A stretch of DNA of 64,000 bases from Glebionis coronaria (lineage: Eukaryota; Streptophyta; Magnoliopsida; Asterales; Asteraceae), in NCBI GenBank assembly GCA_025667525.1, contig CM046878.1, positions 391,968,974 to 392,032,973 on the forward strand. Direction: 5' to 3'. Positions 10,560 through 22,910 of the stretch are shown one piece after another. Position 1 is the first letter of the stretch. Every line of letters begins with the position of its first letter. Made by a program: the position numbers and the translations under genes. Below the pieces are notes generated by a model. The model saw only the letters and a program-made list of their open reading frames with translations. It was not told where the DNA came from and did not search any database.

Positions 10560-11424
10560 TTATTTACTGCAGATAACCTTATTATCAAAAGGAAAAAGGA
10601 CATACTCTTTAGTGGCTAACTCTAGTGTACCAACAGTGGGTACATTAGCTCTAATAGTGGATAGACCTAAGCTGTCAGTGGCTACTTTAAACTTTCCACC
10701 ACTTACCTCTTCCATTAGCTGAGTGAATGATTTGATGGATGTCAAGAGAGAAGCATCAAACATCTTTGTCTCCTTCAAACCCGTAAGCACAGTAACGCTA
10801 CCTTTGTGTCTGAACTTGAATCTTTTGAACCCTCTTTGGAGCCTCTATCACTCAGATTCAACCTATCCTCCCCTTTAGAAGAATCCTCTTCAACGCCAAG
10901 ATATGATGATTCAACCATAAACGTCCTCATTGGCCTTCTTTAGACTCCAAAGCATGAAGTCTATCCCTCAGCTGAATGAGTTCTAGACCCTGTGATTTGG
11001 CAGTATTTACCAACTCTACATTTTGCTTTTGCAAGCCTATGCAGAGTTTCGTCAATTCCAAGTTAGTCAAAGGCTCCAGACTACCCTCATCTACATTCAG
11101 GGAACTACCCTCAATGTAGGCTCATGGGGCATGGGAATGGACTTAGTGGTAGTGACACTAACTTAAGCTGCTACTAAGCTAGAGCCAATAATGCCAGCCA
11201 TCCCCATAGCACTTTCCACCCTTGCGGAAGTGGTCTCCTCTGCTACAAGGTTGGGATCACCAAGAAAAGACACCGTGGTGACCCGTTGGCATTTAGATTT
11301 CTTATTGGTGATGGGTGATAAAGTAGAAGGGGTGTTTGGGTTAACAGATAAGACACTAGTGGGTGCAAGTTGGGTGGCAATGTGTATAAGTTATGTGTCA
11401 ATGGGTAGAGTTTGTGTGTCAGGG

Positions 11425-11432
11425 GCTAAAAC
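11425..11432. repeat. hAT target-site duplication, left copy
   Basis: GCTAAAAC, directly before the left TIR. The right copy GCTACAAC is at 12051-12058. Confidence 0.8.
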
Positions 11433-12050
11433 CAGGGGCGGAGCCATGCCCAACACAGTGGGGGACAACTGCCCCCAACAAGTTCCTCAATAATAACATA
11501 TTTTAGTGTAAATTTTTGACCATAAAATGTGATGCCCTCAACAGAAAAATGAGAATGGCCTCAACGGATAGATTGTCGGAGAAAAAGCACATATAGAACG
11601 GGTTTTATGAAGTGGTATTGTGTTTTTGTTGGATTTCTTTTATTTGGAGATGATAGAGAAGAGGCAATAGTATTTTGAATACGTGTTAAACTATAAATGA
11701 AGAAGTATCAGATCTATAGTAAATAAAAGTATATATTATCTAGTCACAGAAGCTACGGGCCCAGTGGTAGCCCAAAATATTATTATTATTATTTTTGAAC
11801 ATGTAGCACAAAATAATATTACTACGTATATAACTTTGACTAAAAATGATAAGTTACCAAAAAAATCTATTTTATTATTTGTACTTAAAGTCTTTGTGAG
11901 CTACTTTAGTACTATTAGTGTTGTGATCTATTTTCGTCTATTTTGTTGTAGAAGGTCTAAACATATTTTGTTAGATTTTTCTTATGTTATTTTGTCGCTG
12001 ATAAAAATTTTGTTTGCCCCCCGCGACCTTATTTCCTGGCTCCACCACTG
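11433..12050. mobile_element. Non-autonomous hAT-like DNA transposon, 618 bp
   Basis: Left TIR CAGGGGCGGAGCCA (11433-11446) pairs with right TIR TGGCTCCACCACTG (12037-12050), whose reverse complement CAGTGGTGGAGCCA differs at two positions. The element is flanked by 8-bp direct repeats GCTAAAAC (11425-11432) and GCTACAAC (12051-12058), one mismatch. An 8-bp TSD and the CAGGGGCGGAGCCA end are characteristic of plant hAT elements. There is no transposase. An ORF at 11764-12141 runs through the right end and has no similarity I recognise. Subterminal G/C runs (GCCCCC near both ends) are also visible. It interrupts an ORF on the minus strand. Confidence 0.88.
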
Positions 12051-12333
12051 GCTACAACATCATGTTCAGGCTCATCTATCTCCATGTCAATGGCATTGTC
12101 AGGAGATAAGGGTGCTGGTTGGTAGATTACTAGGTCTGTAGCAACCTCACCCTTTTAAATTTGATCAAGAATGGGTTGAGTGAGTGGAAAATTCTTAGGG
12201 TTTTCAGTGTTAAGGGTGGTGAAAAGCTTCCTTTGTTGTACAAGTATCACAAAATAGTTAGAGTGCTCAAAATTACAAGCACCCTGAAGATCCAAAACTA
12301 TTTTAAAAAATTGTAGGTATAATAAAAACATTT

Positions 12334-13528
12334 TTGTACCCTTGTTTTTCTTCATGCCCTCAAAAATCATTTTGGAAAGTTTTGAAAAGGAATGGAGGTG
12401 CATCTGGATCAAACTCAAGAAACATGGCTTTTGTTTCCAATAGTAGGTACTCTCCCTATGACAGTCGGTATTTATCACATGACAATGGGATGAATTCTCA
12501 CATTGGGAAGAACTCTGTATCCATTGTCACTTCTCAAAAAACGTTCTTCAAGTGATAGGCCTGCTGGAATTGATCTAGACATTGTATGTGCATACATTGC
12601 TGCTATGGCTCTCAAGTAATTTATGAGGATCTTTAGAAAATATGTGATACAGATCTTGAGGAGATGGACATCAAGTGGAACATGGCACTTAGCAATATTT
12701 GAGCCAATAAGTTTCAAAAGAGATACGGTAAAAAGATCACTTTTGTAATTTAGAATCTGTTGGCTTTGACAAGTCTAAGGTTGAGTGCTATAAATTCCAT
12801 AGAGTGTGGCACTTTGCAAAAGAATGCAAGTCACCATTGAGGAAAGATAGAGGAAAGTATTCCAGAAGGATTATTAAAATGGAGGATGTTGATTCAAAAG
12901 CTATGGTTGCCATGCAAGGCATTGATGGAGTAGGATGGGACTGGAACTACATGGGAGAAGAAGCCAAAGAGAATCAAGCCTTGATAGCCAAGAAAGAATC
13001 TGAAGAGGATCATGTTCAATTTGCTCTCATGACCAAGTCTTCATCTTCTTCATCAGACAACGAGGTATATGATGATGCTTTTTATAGTAAAGGTTGTAGG
13101 CAAAACACTAAGTCTCTTCAAACCAATGTTCAAACTTTAAGTGAAAAACTTAAACAAACTAAGGCTGACATACGAAATTATAAAAGGGGGCGTTCACAAT
13201 CTGATGAAATGTTAACTGAATATAAGCAAATGGAAATTGACCTCAAATATTAAATCAAAATCTTAGAAAGAGACTTAAGACATAGTAATGAGTCTAACAC
13301 AAGTCTGATTAAGTTTAATGTTGATTTAAAAACTAAGATAGATGAGGTCATTAAGTCTAAGGAGTACATGGTTTTGAAATTGAAAAGTTTGAAAAGGCTA
13401 GTCAAACCCTAGAAAAATGTGTCAGATCTTTTAACAAAACCTTTTGATGTTGGGAGGTTCCAGTACTTGGTTGCAATATTGGAATGGTTAATCCTTGAAA
13501 ATGATTATTTTTCATTGTAAAATTATGT
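12334..13528 (+). pseudogene. Ty1/copia gag remnant fused to the pol C-terminus by deletion
   Basis: Fragments in order: SNSRNMAFVSNSRYSP (about 12400), DLEEMDIKWNMAL (about 12655), a degenerate zinc knuckle CYKFHRVWHFAKEC (about 12785; the second Cys is lost), then MEDVDSKAMVAMQGIDGVGWDWNYMG and a coiled-coil region ending at 13253. Gag text resumes as EIEKFEKASQTLEKC (about 13378-13420). Directly after it the sequence reads DLLTKPFDVGRFQYLVA (about 13425), which is the extreme C-terminus of copia pol. Protease, integrase, RT and most of RNase H are therefore missing, pointing to an internal deletion near 13420. Several stops and frameshifts are present. The 3' flank is interrupted at 13533 by the large gypsy-like element and continues at 36599. 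Confidence 0.75.
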
Positions 13529-13533
13529 ACATG
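13529..13533. repeat. TSD ACATG of the large gypsy-like element, left copy
   Basis: ACATG here and at 36594-36598, exactly flanking the two LTRs. Confidence 0.85.
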
Positions 13534-14660
13534 TGATGAGACTGCAAATATACATAGTCTCATCGTCCAAAACGGGCTTAAAACGATGAAAATATCATAA
13601 AAAGTGCCATATATGTGCTTGTGTTTGCTCAATGTGTATTTTAGGTACGGATATCGAGAAAATGACAAAAGATCACAAGAATCAATAAAAAACGAACACG
13701 GGAAACGAAGCCGCACAAAGAACTGGACCTGAATGATGATTTTCCAAAATGCCCTTGAAGTTTGAAGATTTGTCAAGAATGGTCCCTCATATTTTGAAGA
13801 TTTTTCACTTTTGGCCCTTGTAAAACTCTAAAATTACAAGTATGGTCCTAAAGTTTCAAGATATGTCATCATTGGCCCTTGAAGAATATCAAATATACAA
13901 TATTAGCCCTTGTTTCCATTACTACAACTTGGAGGGACTGATATTGTCATTTGCCCAAAAAGGTTTACAAAGAAAATGGGTGAAAGCTGTGATAAACTTG
14001 TTATGACAAAAGTTTTTGGAGTCTAGGGGTTATTTTGGCCAAACCACCAAACCTCACCATCCTATAACAACCTGCTACATCACCTAAACCGACCCTACCC
14101 GTTTACCCAACCCATATCCTAAACCCAAGTCAAACCCCCCACTGATATTAGTATTATCTAATCAGTTTTAAAAAAACGGGTATAATAATAATTTCTTTTA
14201 GTGGGAAACATGTTATGTGCATCTAATCATCATCAAAACCCCATCTGCTATTACCCTCAACCCACGAACCCTAACCTCCCAAAACCCTTAATCCTACAAA
14301 TTACCCTAATTATTTTTCCACAAAAACTATTTACCATCCCCTTAACCAACCCCAATCCCAAAACCCCCATCACTTTCACCCATGTGGCTTGTACAATGGT
14401 CCCCTGACCCAAAACACTTGCAAACAAAAAACAGCCAGAGAGATCAACGGTTTGAGTAGGTTCCTTCTCCTCCACACTTATTTGGACGCCTATGATGCAA
14501 AGACAACAGCTGGCAAGATCACAAGCTCCCTGCAAATTCACATGAAGCCATTTGACCAAAGGAAGACTGATTTTTCAAACTTGACTCAAGGGTATTATTG
14601 GCAAGTCATAGCATTAGGGTTTATCAGTATTTTCTTGATTCTAGAACCTCCTGTAGTCCA

Positions 14661-14670
14661 TTATATAAGG
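14661..14670 (+). promoter_or_regulatory. LTR TATA box (5' LTR)
   Basis: TTATATAAGG in the context AGTCCATTATATAAGGACG. The same box is at 33450-33458 in the 3' LTR. AATAAA follows about 70 nt later. Confidence 0.65.
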
Positions 14671-14735
14671 ACGCATAGGCATCATTTGTTCATTGTTCCA
14701 GAATTTGTACTTTCTTGTAATTCCTTTTTGTTTTA

Positions 14736-14741
14736 AATAAA
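14736..14741 (+). terminator. LTR polyadenylation signal AATAAA
   Basis: AATAAA about 70 nt after the TATA box, with its counterpart at 33523-33528. It implies a short R region and leaves some 2.9-3.0 kb of U5 after it in the uninterrupted LTR. Confidence 0.5.
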
Positions 14742-15257
14742 AGTTGGTGGTGATTCCTTTTTATTATCAAAAGCTGTTAAAGATAGTTGCAATATTCTGA
14801 GTTCCATATAATTATGTTGAGTTTTTGCTTCAAGATTCTCCAAGAAGTAATCCTTTTTTCTGAGTTGAAAAGTTGGTGTTCTTGTGAAATACTTTGATCA
14901 ATTTTAACTGGTTCTTGATATAAAGTTTTGTTAAGGTTCTTTTTCAGAAAAAAAAAGAATCTTTGGTTTCAAGTTGGTTTGTTTAAGTTTAAGGATGTAA
15001 GAAAATTTTACAAGAAAAGAATTTTTTTTTTTAAATCAGAAATTATTATTCTTGTGAACTAACCAACCAAGAACATTGTTCTTGGCTGTGTGTGTTTGTT
15101 TATTTTATTTTTCAGGGTTTGGATGCTTGTGATCGTGCGATCACATAAGCTCGAAAATTCCAAGGGCATGGATGTATGCCCTTGAGGTTTGCAATTCTTT
15201 TGCCCTCTTTATTTTTCTGTTCATAGTTGATGCTAAATGAGTTGTGATCAAGCTGCG

Positions 15258-18014
15258 TGTCACACCCCACCATGGCGGAATATGGGGCGCGACGTATGGA
15301 TATCATCACAACAATAGCGTGTCTATAGATTTAACTAAATGAAATAGAAACGTCATAAAATGGTGACACAATGTCATGACAATATCTCAAACAATGCAGG
15401 CGTCTAGGTAAGTAGGTAACAGGCCTACCTCTTACCAAAGACATTCAAATAACACACATCAAACATATAGGTATCAAACAATATACTAAATCAAAAGACA
15501 AAATAAAATCTAAGAGGAAAGGGATTCCTCCTAATGCAATTCTAGCAGCCTCTAAACTCTAGCCACACTTCTAATAGCATCCTTCTCAACTACCTCACCT
15601 GAAAATGACACTAAAATCTGTCAACACAAAGTTGGTGAGAACATAGGTTTAAATTATCAAAACATCTTAAGAACCCTTAACAACCGCTGTAAATAGTTGA
15701 AGAAAAACAATTTATAGTAATGGACCATAATGTGATAATCATGCTACATGCATCCACAACAAAACTCAATCCAAGTACCAATCACATCTACAATTCACAA
15801 AGCACACTATAATAGTCAAGAAGTATCCCATCACACACACAAGAACACACACCACACTATCCGGATCTTTCCCACACCACCTGTGGAAGATGAACTATAT
15901 CCCCGTCGAGATATCTTGCCTCCGAAGAGACGATGCACAAGTACTCAGGACGGATCGTGCCCCACGAACCAAGAACTCAGGACGGATCGTGCCCCACGAA
16001 CCAAAAACTCAGAACCAAGAACTCAGGACGGATCGTGCCCCACGCTCCACACACATCACAACTGGTCCCATAGACGCCCATACATCTATGTACCAATCCC
16101 AATCATAACACAATCAAGATTCACATATCATAACACATATCAAAGCACATATGAGAACACATAAGCACGCAAGTCACACAATAACACATCTATGTCCAAA
16201 CATTTATAAAAATATAGTACCAAAACATTTTAAGAACACCACAAGTGTCATCTCCATCCCATACTAGAAGAAAACATTTAAAAACTTAGTAAAAATAGGA
16301 CTATGAACTCACCTGATAGCACATCAAGCTAGCACTCCTGCAAACCAATAAAATCATACACGACACCCTTGGCTCAGGTCTTAACACCCAAGTTAAGTAA
16401 CAATCAAGGAGATGAATCTAATCCCCCAATCCCCACTATCTAGTTCTCCCACTACAAGCTATTCTATACGTAAAATTCCAGTTTTTCCTCGGTACGGTTT
16501 ACTAGTCACTAAACGATCACATGAAGTGAACTTAACACCACACTTGACTCCTACCCTACTGGAGTTATGTTGTTATATGATCTAAGAACTTCAAAAACCA
16601 ATTTTACTTTCTAATTACACGTTTAACCCTTTCGTTTAGTCTCTACGCCAAAAGTCGTTTTCACCAAAACTGATTTTCTGTACATGCTAAATGTTCGACA
16701 CCAAAAGCCCGACCTAAACACCATAACTTTTATTGAAAACCTCCAGTACTTTTATATACATTATAAAGAGTTCCCAAATCAAAAATCTTTGGCTATCTCA
16801 TTCGTTTGGTTAGGTTTTGACTCAAATCCCCGAAATCAAAATTTATTCCTGAACAGCGCACTGTTTTTGTAAAATTATTTGACGACCTTACCGAACTCCA
16901 TTTTCGACCAACCTTACATTTTTGAAAAGTAGACTCTCTGAACTTACTTTAAAAAAAAAGAAACTCGACCAAGGGTGCTACCTACTGCCAGGAACAGTCG
17001 ACACAAGACAGCCTTAAAAATCAGACTGTTTTACGCCTTTATGCACTAACCTTCTAAACATCATTAATTACCCCTAATTTATTAAACAAGAACCCTAAAA
17101 TCATTAATTGATCTTAATTACTATATTTTTCAGAAAATTAATAAAACTATAATCATCTCAATGATGGTTAATTAACATTACAATCATGATTAATTAATAA
17201 AAACATGAATTAAGTTAAAGTTAAATTGATCACATACCTTGAATCAAGAAATTTTTTATGAAACCCTAAAAACTTGTAGAAACCTTCGTCCAAAAAAAAG
17301 AGCTGGAAAAAAATAATGTGTTTTGATTTGTTTTTATACTAAAACAATGAGAATCCTAGCCCAATACAAATAATACTTTCCTTTTTTTATTTTTTTTCCT
17401 TTTTCTTATTTTTCCCCACCGTCCTATTTAATTTTTTTTTTACCAAAAATAATACTTTTTATTTATTTTATTATTAAATTCGTTTTTTAATAAATATTTC
17501 CTTAATTATATTTTTTTATTAATCCCTTAATTAATTAATTATATCTAAAACCTTTTAACTAGTAAATTAAACTACACTAGTCAACTTTACGCGTTTATCG
17601 TAAATTACGTAAAATATACAGTTTTATGAAAATTCTTAAAATATGAAATAAACTTTATAACTAAGTTCTAAATGACTTAAAACCATCCCGTAAATTATTC
17701 CCGTGACTAAATACCTCATCCGAGACCTCTAAACGCTAAACCCTAATTCGTAATAATACGATTTACTATAATACTTATACGTACACATAAAATCCTAAAA
17801 TAGCACCGCATTCTATCATAGTTAGATCCAAGTGAACAAATGAGCATGAACTAACCCCATCATAACATTATATAATGCACCACGCAATACACGAACGATG
17901 ACTAACATCCAATCCAAGGCTCAAATATAAACAGAATGCACGTAAACGCACACTAAGCATTTAATCAAAGTCAAACAGTCAAAAGTGACAAATCCAAAAT
18001 CTAGGGTTGTCACA
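15258..18014 (-). repeat. Nested element LTR, left copy (3' LTR on minus strand)
   Basis: Near-identical to 20182-22910 with scattered substitutions and small indels, for example an extra CATAACACATAT-like stretch near 16130. Open frames inside it are repeated in both copies and are not credible genes. Confidence 0.9.
15944..16050. repeat. 32-bp minisatellite inside nested LTR
   Basis: The unit ACTCAGGACGGATCGTGCCC plus CACGAACCAAGA is present about three times, with one short interruption. The same array occurs in the other LTR at about 20863-20970. Short overlapping ORFs here are by-products of the repeat. Confidence 0.8.
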
Positions 18015-20167
18015 TCACTCCCTCCTAATAGAAATCTCGTCCCGAGATTTACTCTATAAGCTCAATAAATTCATTTCACAGCCAACACACTATCTCTCTC
18101 ATAAGAACGTAACCGGTTCATGACTACAACAACGCTCTCAATGAATATAAGCTCACGAAAAATTTTAGGACCCCCAACTTCGGATAACGGATCAAACCCA
18201 TGGACAACTAACGGACGTTTACGTGAACGAATTTAAAAGAATGAACCAAAATGAGACTCCAAAAGATACTCAACATAAAACATGTATCGACTCCCAACGA
18301 ACCATGGAAACGGACCAATGACAACAAGCACCCAACGACAACTGAAATGTGTTACGACTGGCGACATACTATAAAAACCTTGTGGAAAACCAAATTTTAC
18401 CCCAGAATGGATTTTGTATTGTAATTGTATATTAGTTGTTCTAAAACCATGGTATGACATTAGTAATTTATGTAATCATCTAACGAAAATCAATCTAATG
18501 TCTCTTCACGAACGATCAATTGTCTAAAGAACACAACACAATATCACACGTCAACATTGATACCGGAACCCACATCCCTCATCAATGTACAATCCTTATG
18601 GTGGATACATCTCAAATCCTATCCCAAATAAGCCCTATGTTAGCCCTCTAAGTGTTCACTATCCCAAAATATCCAAAACACAAGTTTAAACCATATCGTT
18701 TGAAAATTAATCTTGAACTCGACACTTGTACAATTAATTCGACCAAGCTACTGACTTCCAATTACCAAAATTTCGGAATATTTGAAAAGTACGTTCCGAG
18801 TACATAATTTTAGGCTTTTGAATGTCCCAAAAAGCTTTAAAAACGAATAAGTTATGACCAAAAGATTTTACCTAAAATCTGCCCAGACATTAGCGACAGT
18901 TTCTGACAGTTTAGCGACGAATTTTGACATTTTAGCGACAGTTTCTGCCTACCCCGATTTATAACAAAAAAAAAAACGATTTGAAACCCTAAAACCCCTC
19001 ATTAATTACCAAATTCAAGACCTAATTTATTTTAATTCCAGAAAATTAGAAACCCTTACCCATCATATGAGTAATTACATGATTTTAACATATTTAATTA
19101 AATAAGAACAAGAATTTAACTAAAGATCATTAGCTTTAGGTGATCAAAACCAATTTTAGTTTTTTTTTTAAATAAACAAGCCATACTTATATGTTAAAAA
19201 ATATGTATCCCATCTTATTTTAAACACGCTTACGACACTTAACCCTTATTTCACCGACTACCAACAACTATTTTAACTATTTACAAATTCCATTTCTTTT
19301 ACCACGTAAAATTCAAACTAAAAGATACCGTGATCCCAAAAAGAATTCTCCACCCTCTCAATATCCTCTACACCAAAAGTACCGTACAAACAAATACGTG
19401 AAATGAGGACTCGATAAATGCGCTACTACGGAAGTTGAACATCTCAAAGAGAAACGAGCTAGCAAACCATCCTAAGAATACAATCGATAAGTAGAAGGGA
19501 TATATACATATATAGGCATATGCATACATACACTCAAATTCATCCAACATATACTATACAAACATGTATTAACCCTCTTTCATGCAACCATACTCAGGAA
19601 TCCATTGATGTTGTGGTACTTGTGTAACTATGTTGGCCACCATACTTATACAAGTCCCCTTTCACCAATGCACTCCCTCCTATGATGACACTTATAAGAA
19701 TTAATACTACACATAACACATCGGTCTACCAACCCAAATAAGCACATAGATCCTACAACTCATATAAGCACATAACCACAACATAAAATAAGATCCAAAA
19801 TCCATGTATTAAAATAACGTAGCCAATGCAGGAAACTCATAAACTCATAGTCTAGCCGAACCAACGTAGACAAAATTCAAAATGTATAAAGAACATGAAA
19901 GCATAATTAAACGAAATCCAACAATGACTAGTGTATATGACTATAGTTCAACCCGCATTATTCAAAACTCGAAAAGAAAATAACATGTAACTAAGTATGA
20001 ACTAACTATGGTTCAATTCATACTAGTCAAAACATCGCAATAAATAACATCCAAGCACATCAATTAATATAAAATGCACACATACTCCTATGACGCCTAT
20101 ATGCAGGGACCCTTAAGCTATAGACTAGGCTACGCGACTAGGCAACCTAATTCTCTATAACCATTGT
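18015..20167 (-). other. Interior of nested element, no recognisable gag-pol
   Basis: About 2.15 kb between the LTRs. Minus-strand open frames are short (75 and 60 codons) and unlike retroviral domains. Near 18885-18950 a TTAGCGACAGTTTCTG-like unit recurs about three times. This looks like a decayed or never-coding interior. Confidence 0.6.
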
Positions 20168-20178
20168 CTCTGATACCA
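20168..20178 (-). other. Primer-binding site of nested element
   Basis: Plus-strand CTCTGATACCA is the reverse complement of TGGTATCAGAG, the initiator tRNA-Met PBS. It lies 3 nt from the LTR edge and shows that the element is in minus orientation. Confidence 0.85.
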
Positions 20179-20181
20179 TTC

Positions 20182-22910
20182 CGTCACACCCCACCATGGC
20201 GGAATATGGGGCGCGACGTATGGATATCATCACAACAATAGCGTGTCTATAGAGTTAACTAAATGAAATAGAAATGTCATAAAAAAGTGACACAATGTCA
20301 TGACAATATCTCAAACAATGCAGGCGTCTAGGTAAGTAGGTAACATGCCTACCTCTTACCAAAGACATTCAAATAACACACATCAAACATATAGGTATCA
20401 AACAATATACTAAATCAAAAGACAAAATAAAATCTAAGAGGAAAGGGATTCCTCCTAATGAAATTCTAGCAGCCTCTAAACTCTAGCCACACTTCTAATA
20501 GCATCCTTCTCAACTACCTCACCTGAAAATGACACTAAAATCTGTCAACACAAAGTTGGTGAGAACATAGGTTTAAATTATCAAAACATCTTAAGAACCC
20601 TTAACAACCGCTGTAAATAGTTGAAGAAAAACAATTTATAGTAATGGACCATAATGTGATAATCATGCTACATGCATCCACAACAAAACTCAATCTAAGT
20701 ACCAATCACATCTACAATTCACAAAGCACACTATAATAGTCAAGAAGTATCCCGTCACACACACAAGAACACACACCACACTATCCGGATCTTTCCCACA
20801 CCACCTGTGGAAGATGAACTATATCCCCGTCGAGATATCTTGCCTCCGAAGAGACGATGCACAAGTACTCAGGACGGATCGTGCCTCACGAACCAAGAAC
20901 TCAGGACGGATCGTGCCCCACGAACCAAAAACTCAGAACCAAGAACTCAGGACGGATCTTGCCCCACGCTCCACACATCACAACTGGTCCCATAGACGCC
21001 CATACATCTATGTACCAATCCCAATCATAACACAATCAAGATTCACATATCAAAGCACATATGAGAACACATAAGCACGCAAGTCACACAATAACACATC
21101 TATGTCCAAACATTTATAAAAATATAGTACCAAAATATTTTAAGAACACCACAAGTGTCATCTCCATCCCATACTAGAAGAAAACATTTAAAAACTTAGT
21201 AAAAATGGGACTATGAACTCACCTGATAGCACATCAAGCTAGCACTCATGCAAACCTATAAAATCATATACGACACCCTTAGCTCAGGTCTTAACACCCA
21301 AGTTAAGTAACAATCAAGGAGATGAATCTAATCCCCCAATCCCCACTATCTAGTTCTCCCACTACAAGCTATTCTATACGTAAAATTCCAGTTTTTCCTA
21401 CGGTTTACTAGTCACTAAACGATCACATGAAGTGAACTTAACACCACACTTGACTCCTACCCTACTGGAGTTATGTTGTTATATTATCTAAGAACTTCAA
21501 AAACCAATTTTACTTTCTAATTACACATTTAACCCTTTCGTTTAGTCTCTACGCCAAAAGTCGTTTTCACCAAAACTGATTTTCTGTACATGCTAAATGT
21601 TCGACACCAAAAGCCCGACCTAAACACCATAACTTTTATTGAAAACCTCCAGTACTTTTATATACATTATAAAGAGTTCCCAAATCAAAAATCTTTGGCT
21701 ATCTCATTCGTTTGGTTAGATTTTGACTCAAATCCCCGAAATCAAAATTTATTCCTGAACAGCGTACTGTTTTTGTAAAAATTATTTGACGACCTTCCCA
21801 CTCCATTTTCGACCAACCTTACATTTTTGAAAAGTAGACTCTCTGAACTTATTTTTAAAAAAAAGAAACTCGACCAAAGGTGCTATCTACTACCCGGAAC
21901 AGTCGACACAAGACAACCTTAAAAATCAGACTGTTTTACGCCTTTATGCACTAACCTTCTAAACATCATTAATTACCCCTAATTTATTAAACAAGAACCC
22001 TAAAATCATTAGATCTTAATTACTATATTTTTCAGAAAATTAATAAAACCCTAATCATCTCAATGATGGTTAATTAACATTACAATCATGATTAATTAAT
22101 AAAAACATGGATTAAGTTAAAGTTAAATTGATCACATACCTTGAATCAAGAAAATTTTTATGAAACCCTAAAAACTTGTAGAAACCTTCGTCCAAAAAAA
22201 AGAGCTGGAAAAAAATAATGTGTTTTGATTTGTTTTTATACTAAAACAATGAGAATCCTAGCCCAATACAAATAATACTTTCCTTTTTTTATTTTTTTCC
22301 TTTTTCTTATTTTTCCCCACCGTCCTATATAAATTATTTTACCAAAAATAATACTTTTTATTTATTTTATTATTAAATTCGTTTTTTAATAATTATTTCC
22401 TTAATTATATTTTTTTTATTAATCCCTTAATTAATTAATTATATCTAAAACCTTTTAACTAGTAAATTAAACTACACTAGTCAACTTTACGCGTTTATCG
22501 TAAATTACATAAAATATACAGTTTTATGAAAATTCTTAAAATATGAAATAAACTTTATAACTAAGTTCTAAATGACTTAAAACCATCCCGTAAATTATTC
22601 CCGTGACTAAATACCTCATCTGAGACCTCTAAACGCTAAACCCTAATTCGTAAAAATACGATTTACTATAATAATTATACGTACACATAAAATCCTAAAA
22701 TAGCACCGCATTCTATCATAGTTAGACCCAAGTGAACAAATGAGCATGAACTAACCCCATCATAACATTATATAATGCACCACGCAATACACGAACGATG
22801 ACTAACATCCAATCCAAGGCTCAAATATAAACAGAATGCACGTAAACGCACAGCACATAATCAAAGTCAAACAGTCAAAAGTGACAAATCCAAAATCTTG
22901 GGTTGTCACA
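20182..22910 (-). repeat. Nested element LTR, right copy (5' LTR on minus strand)
   Basis: Pairs with 15258-18014. The terminal bases at the PBS side read CGTCACACC instead of TGTCACACC, a single-base change at the LTR edge. Confidence 0.9.

Larger units (their letters stand above)
10560..12478 (-). pseudogene. Decayed retroelement env/gag-like ORF, split by a hAT element
   Basis: Minus-strand coding remnants continue through several stops and frameshifts. 12478-12155 reads KMFLLYLQFFKIVLDLQ and NPKNFPLTQPI. Then come MEIDEPEHDVV (just right of the hAT) and APDTQTLPIDT (just left), and a coiled-coil-like segment LTNLELTKLCIGLQKQNVEL...ALESKEG (about 11090-10945). The tail is 10790-10560 (FDASLLTSIKSFTQLMEEVSGG). 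From memory, the first part resembles the middle of an ORF that accompanies copia elements in Asteraceae (YPRFIQ-x-LD pattern). The 43364-43843 fragment would be the start of the same ORF type. The identity of the C-terminal part is not recognised. Confidence 0.45.
13534..15257 (+). repeat. 5' LTR of large element, first segment
   Basis: Matches the 3' LTR from 32321 to about 34044. Ends at the nested insertion after ...GATCAAGCTGCG. Holds U3, TATA box, R with AATAAA and the start of a very long U5. Confidence 0.88.
15258..22910 (-). mobile_element. Nested non-autonomous Ty3/gypsy-type LTR element, minus strand
   Basis: Two long direct repeats, 15258-18014 (2,757 bp) and 20182-22910 (2,729 bp), start TGTGACAACCC and end GGTGTGACA on the minus strand. 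They flank a 2.2-kb interior. The PBS (minus strand TGGTATCAGAG, 20178-20168) matches initiator tRNA-Met and lies 3 nt from the right LTR. A purine-rich tract TTAGGAGGGAGTGA on the minus strand abuts the left LTR. TSD: CTGCG (15253-15257) and CTGTG (22911-22915). The empty site in the 3' LTR of the host element reads CTGTG (about 34043-34047), which fixes the insertion precisely. No gag or pol is visible, so it depends on other elements. Confidence 0.9.

Noticed and set aside
11764..12141. 125-codon ORF at the right end of the hAT element
   Set aside because: It crosses the TIR and TSD into flanking DNA and has no transposase features.
14201..14736. Overlapping plus and minus ORFs of 68-115 codons, repeated at 32989-33527
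   Set aside because: Located in the LTR U3 next to the TATA box and duplicated only because the LTR is. No homology recognised.
15748..16164. 138-codon ORF with repeated TDRAPRTKNS-type text
   Set aside because: Translation of the 32-bp minisatellite in the nested LTR. The frame is broken differently in the second LTR.
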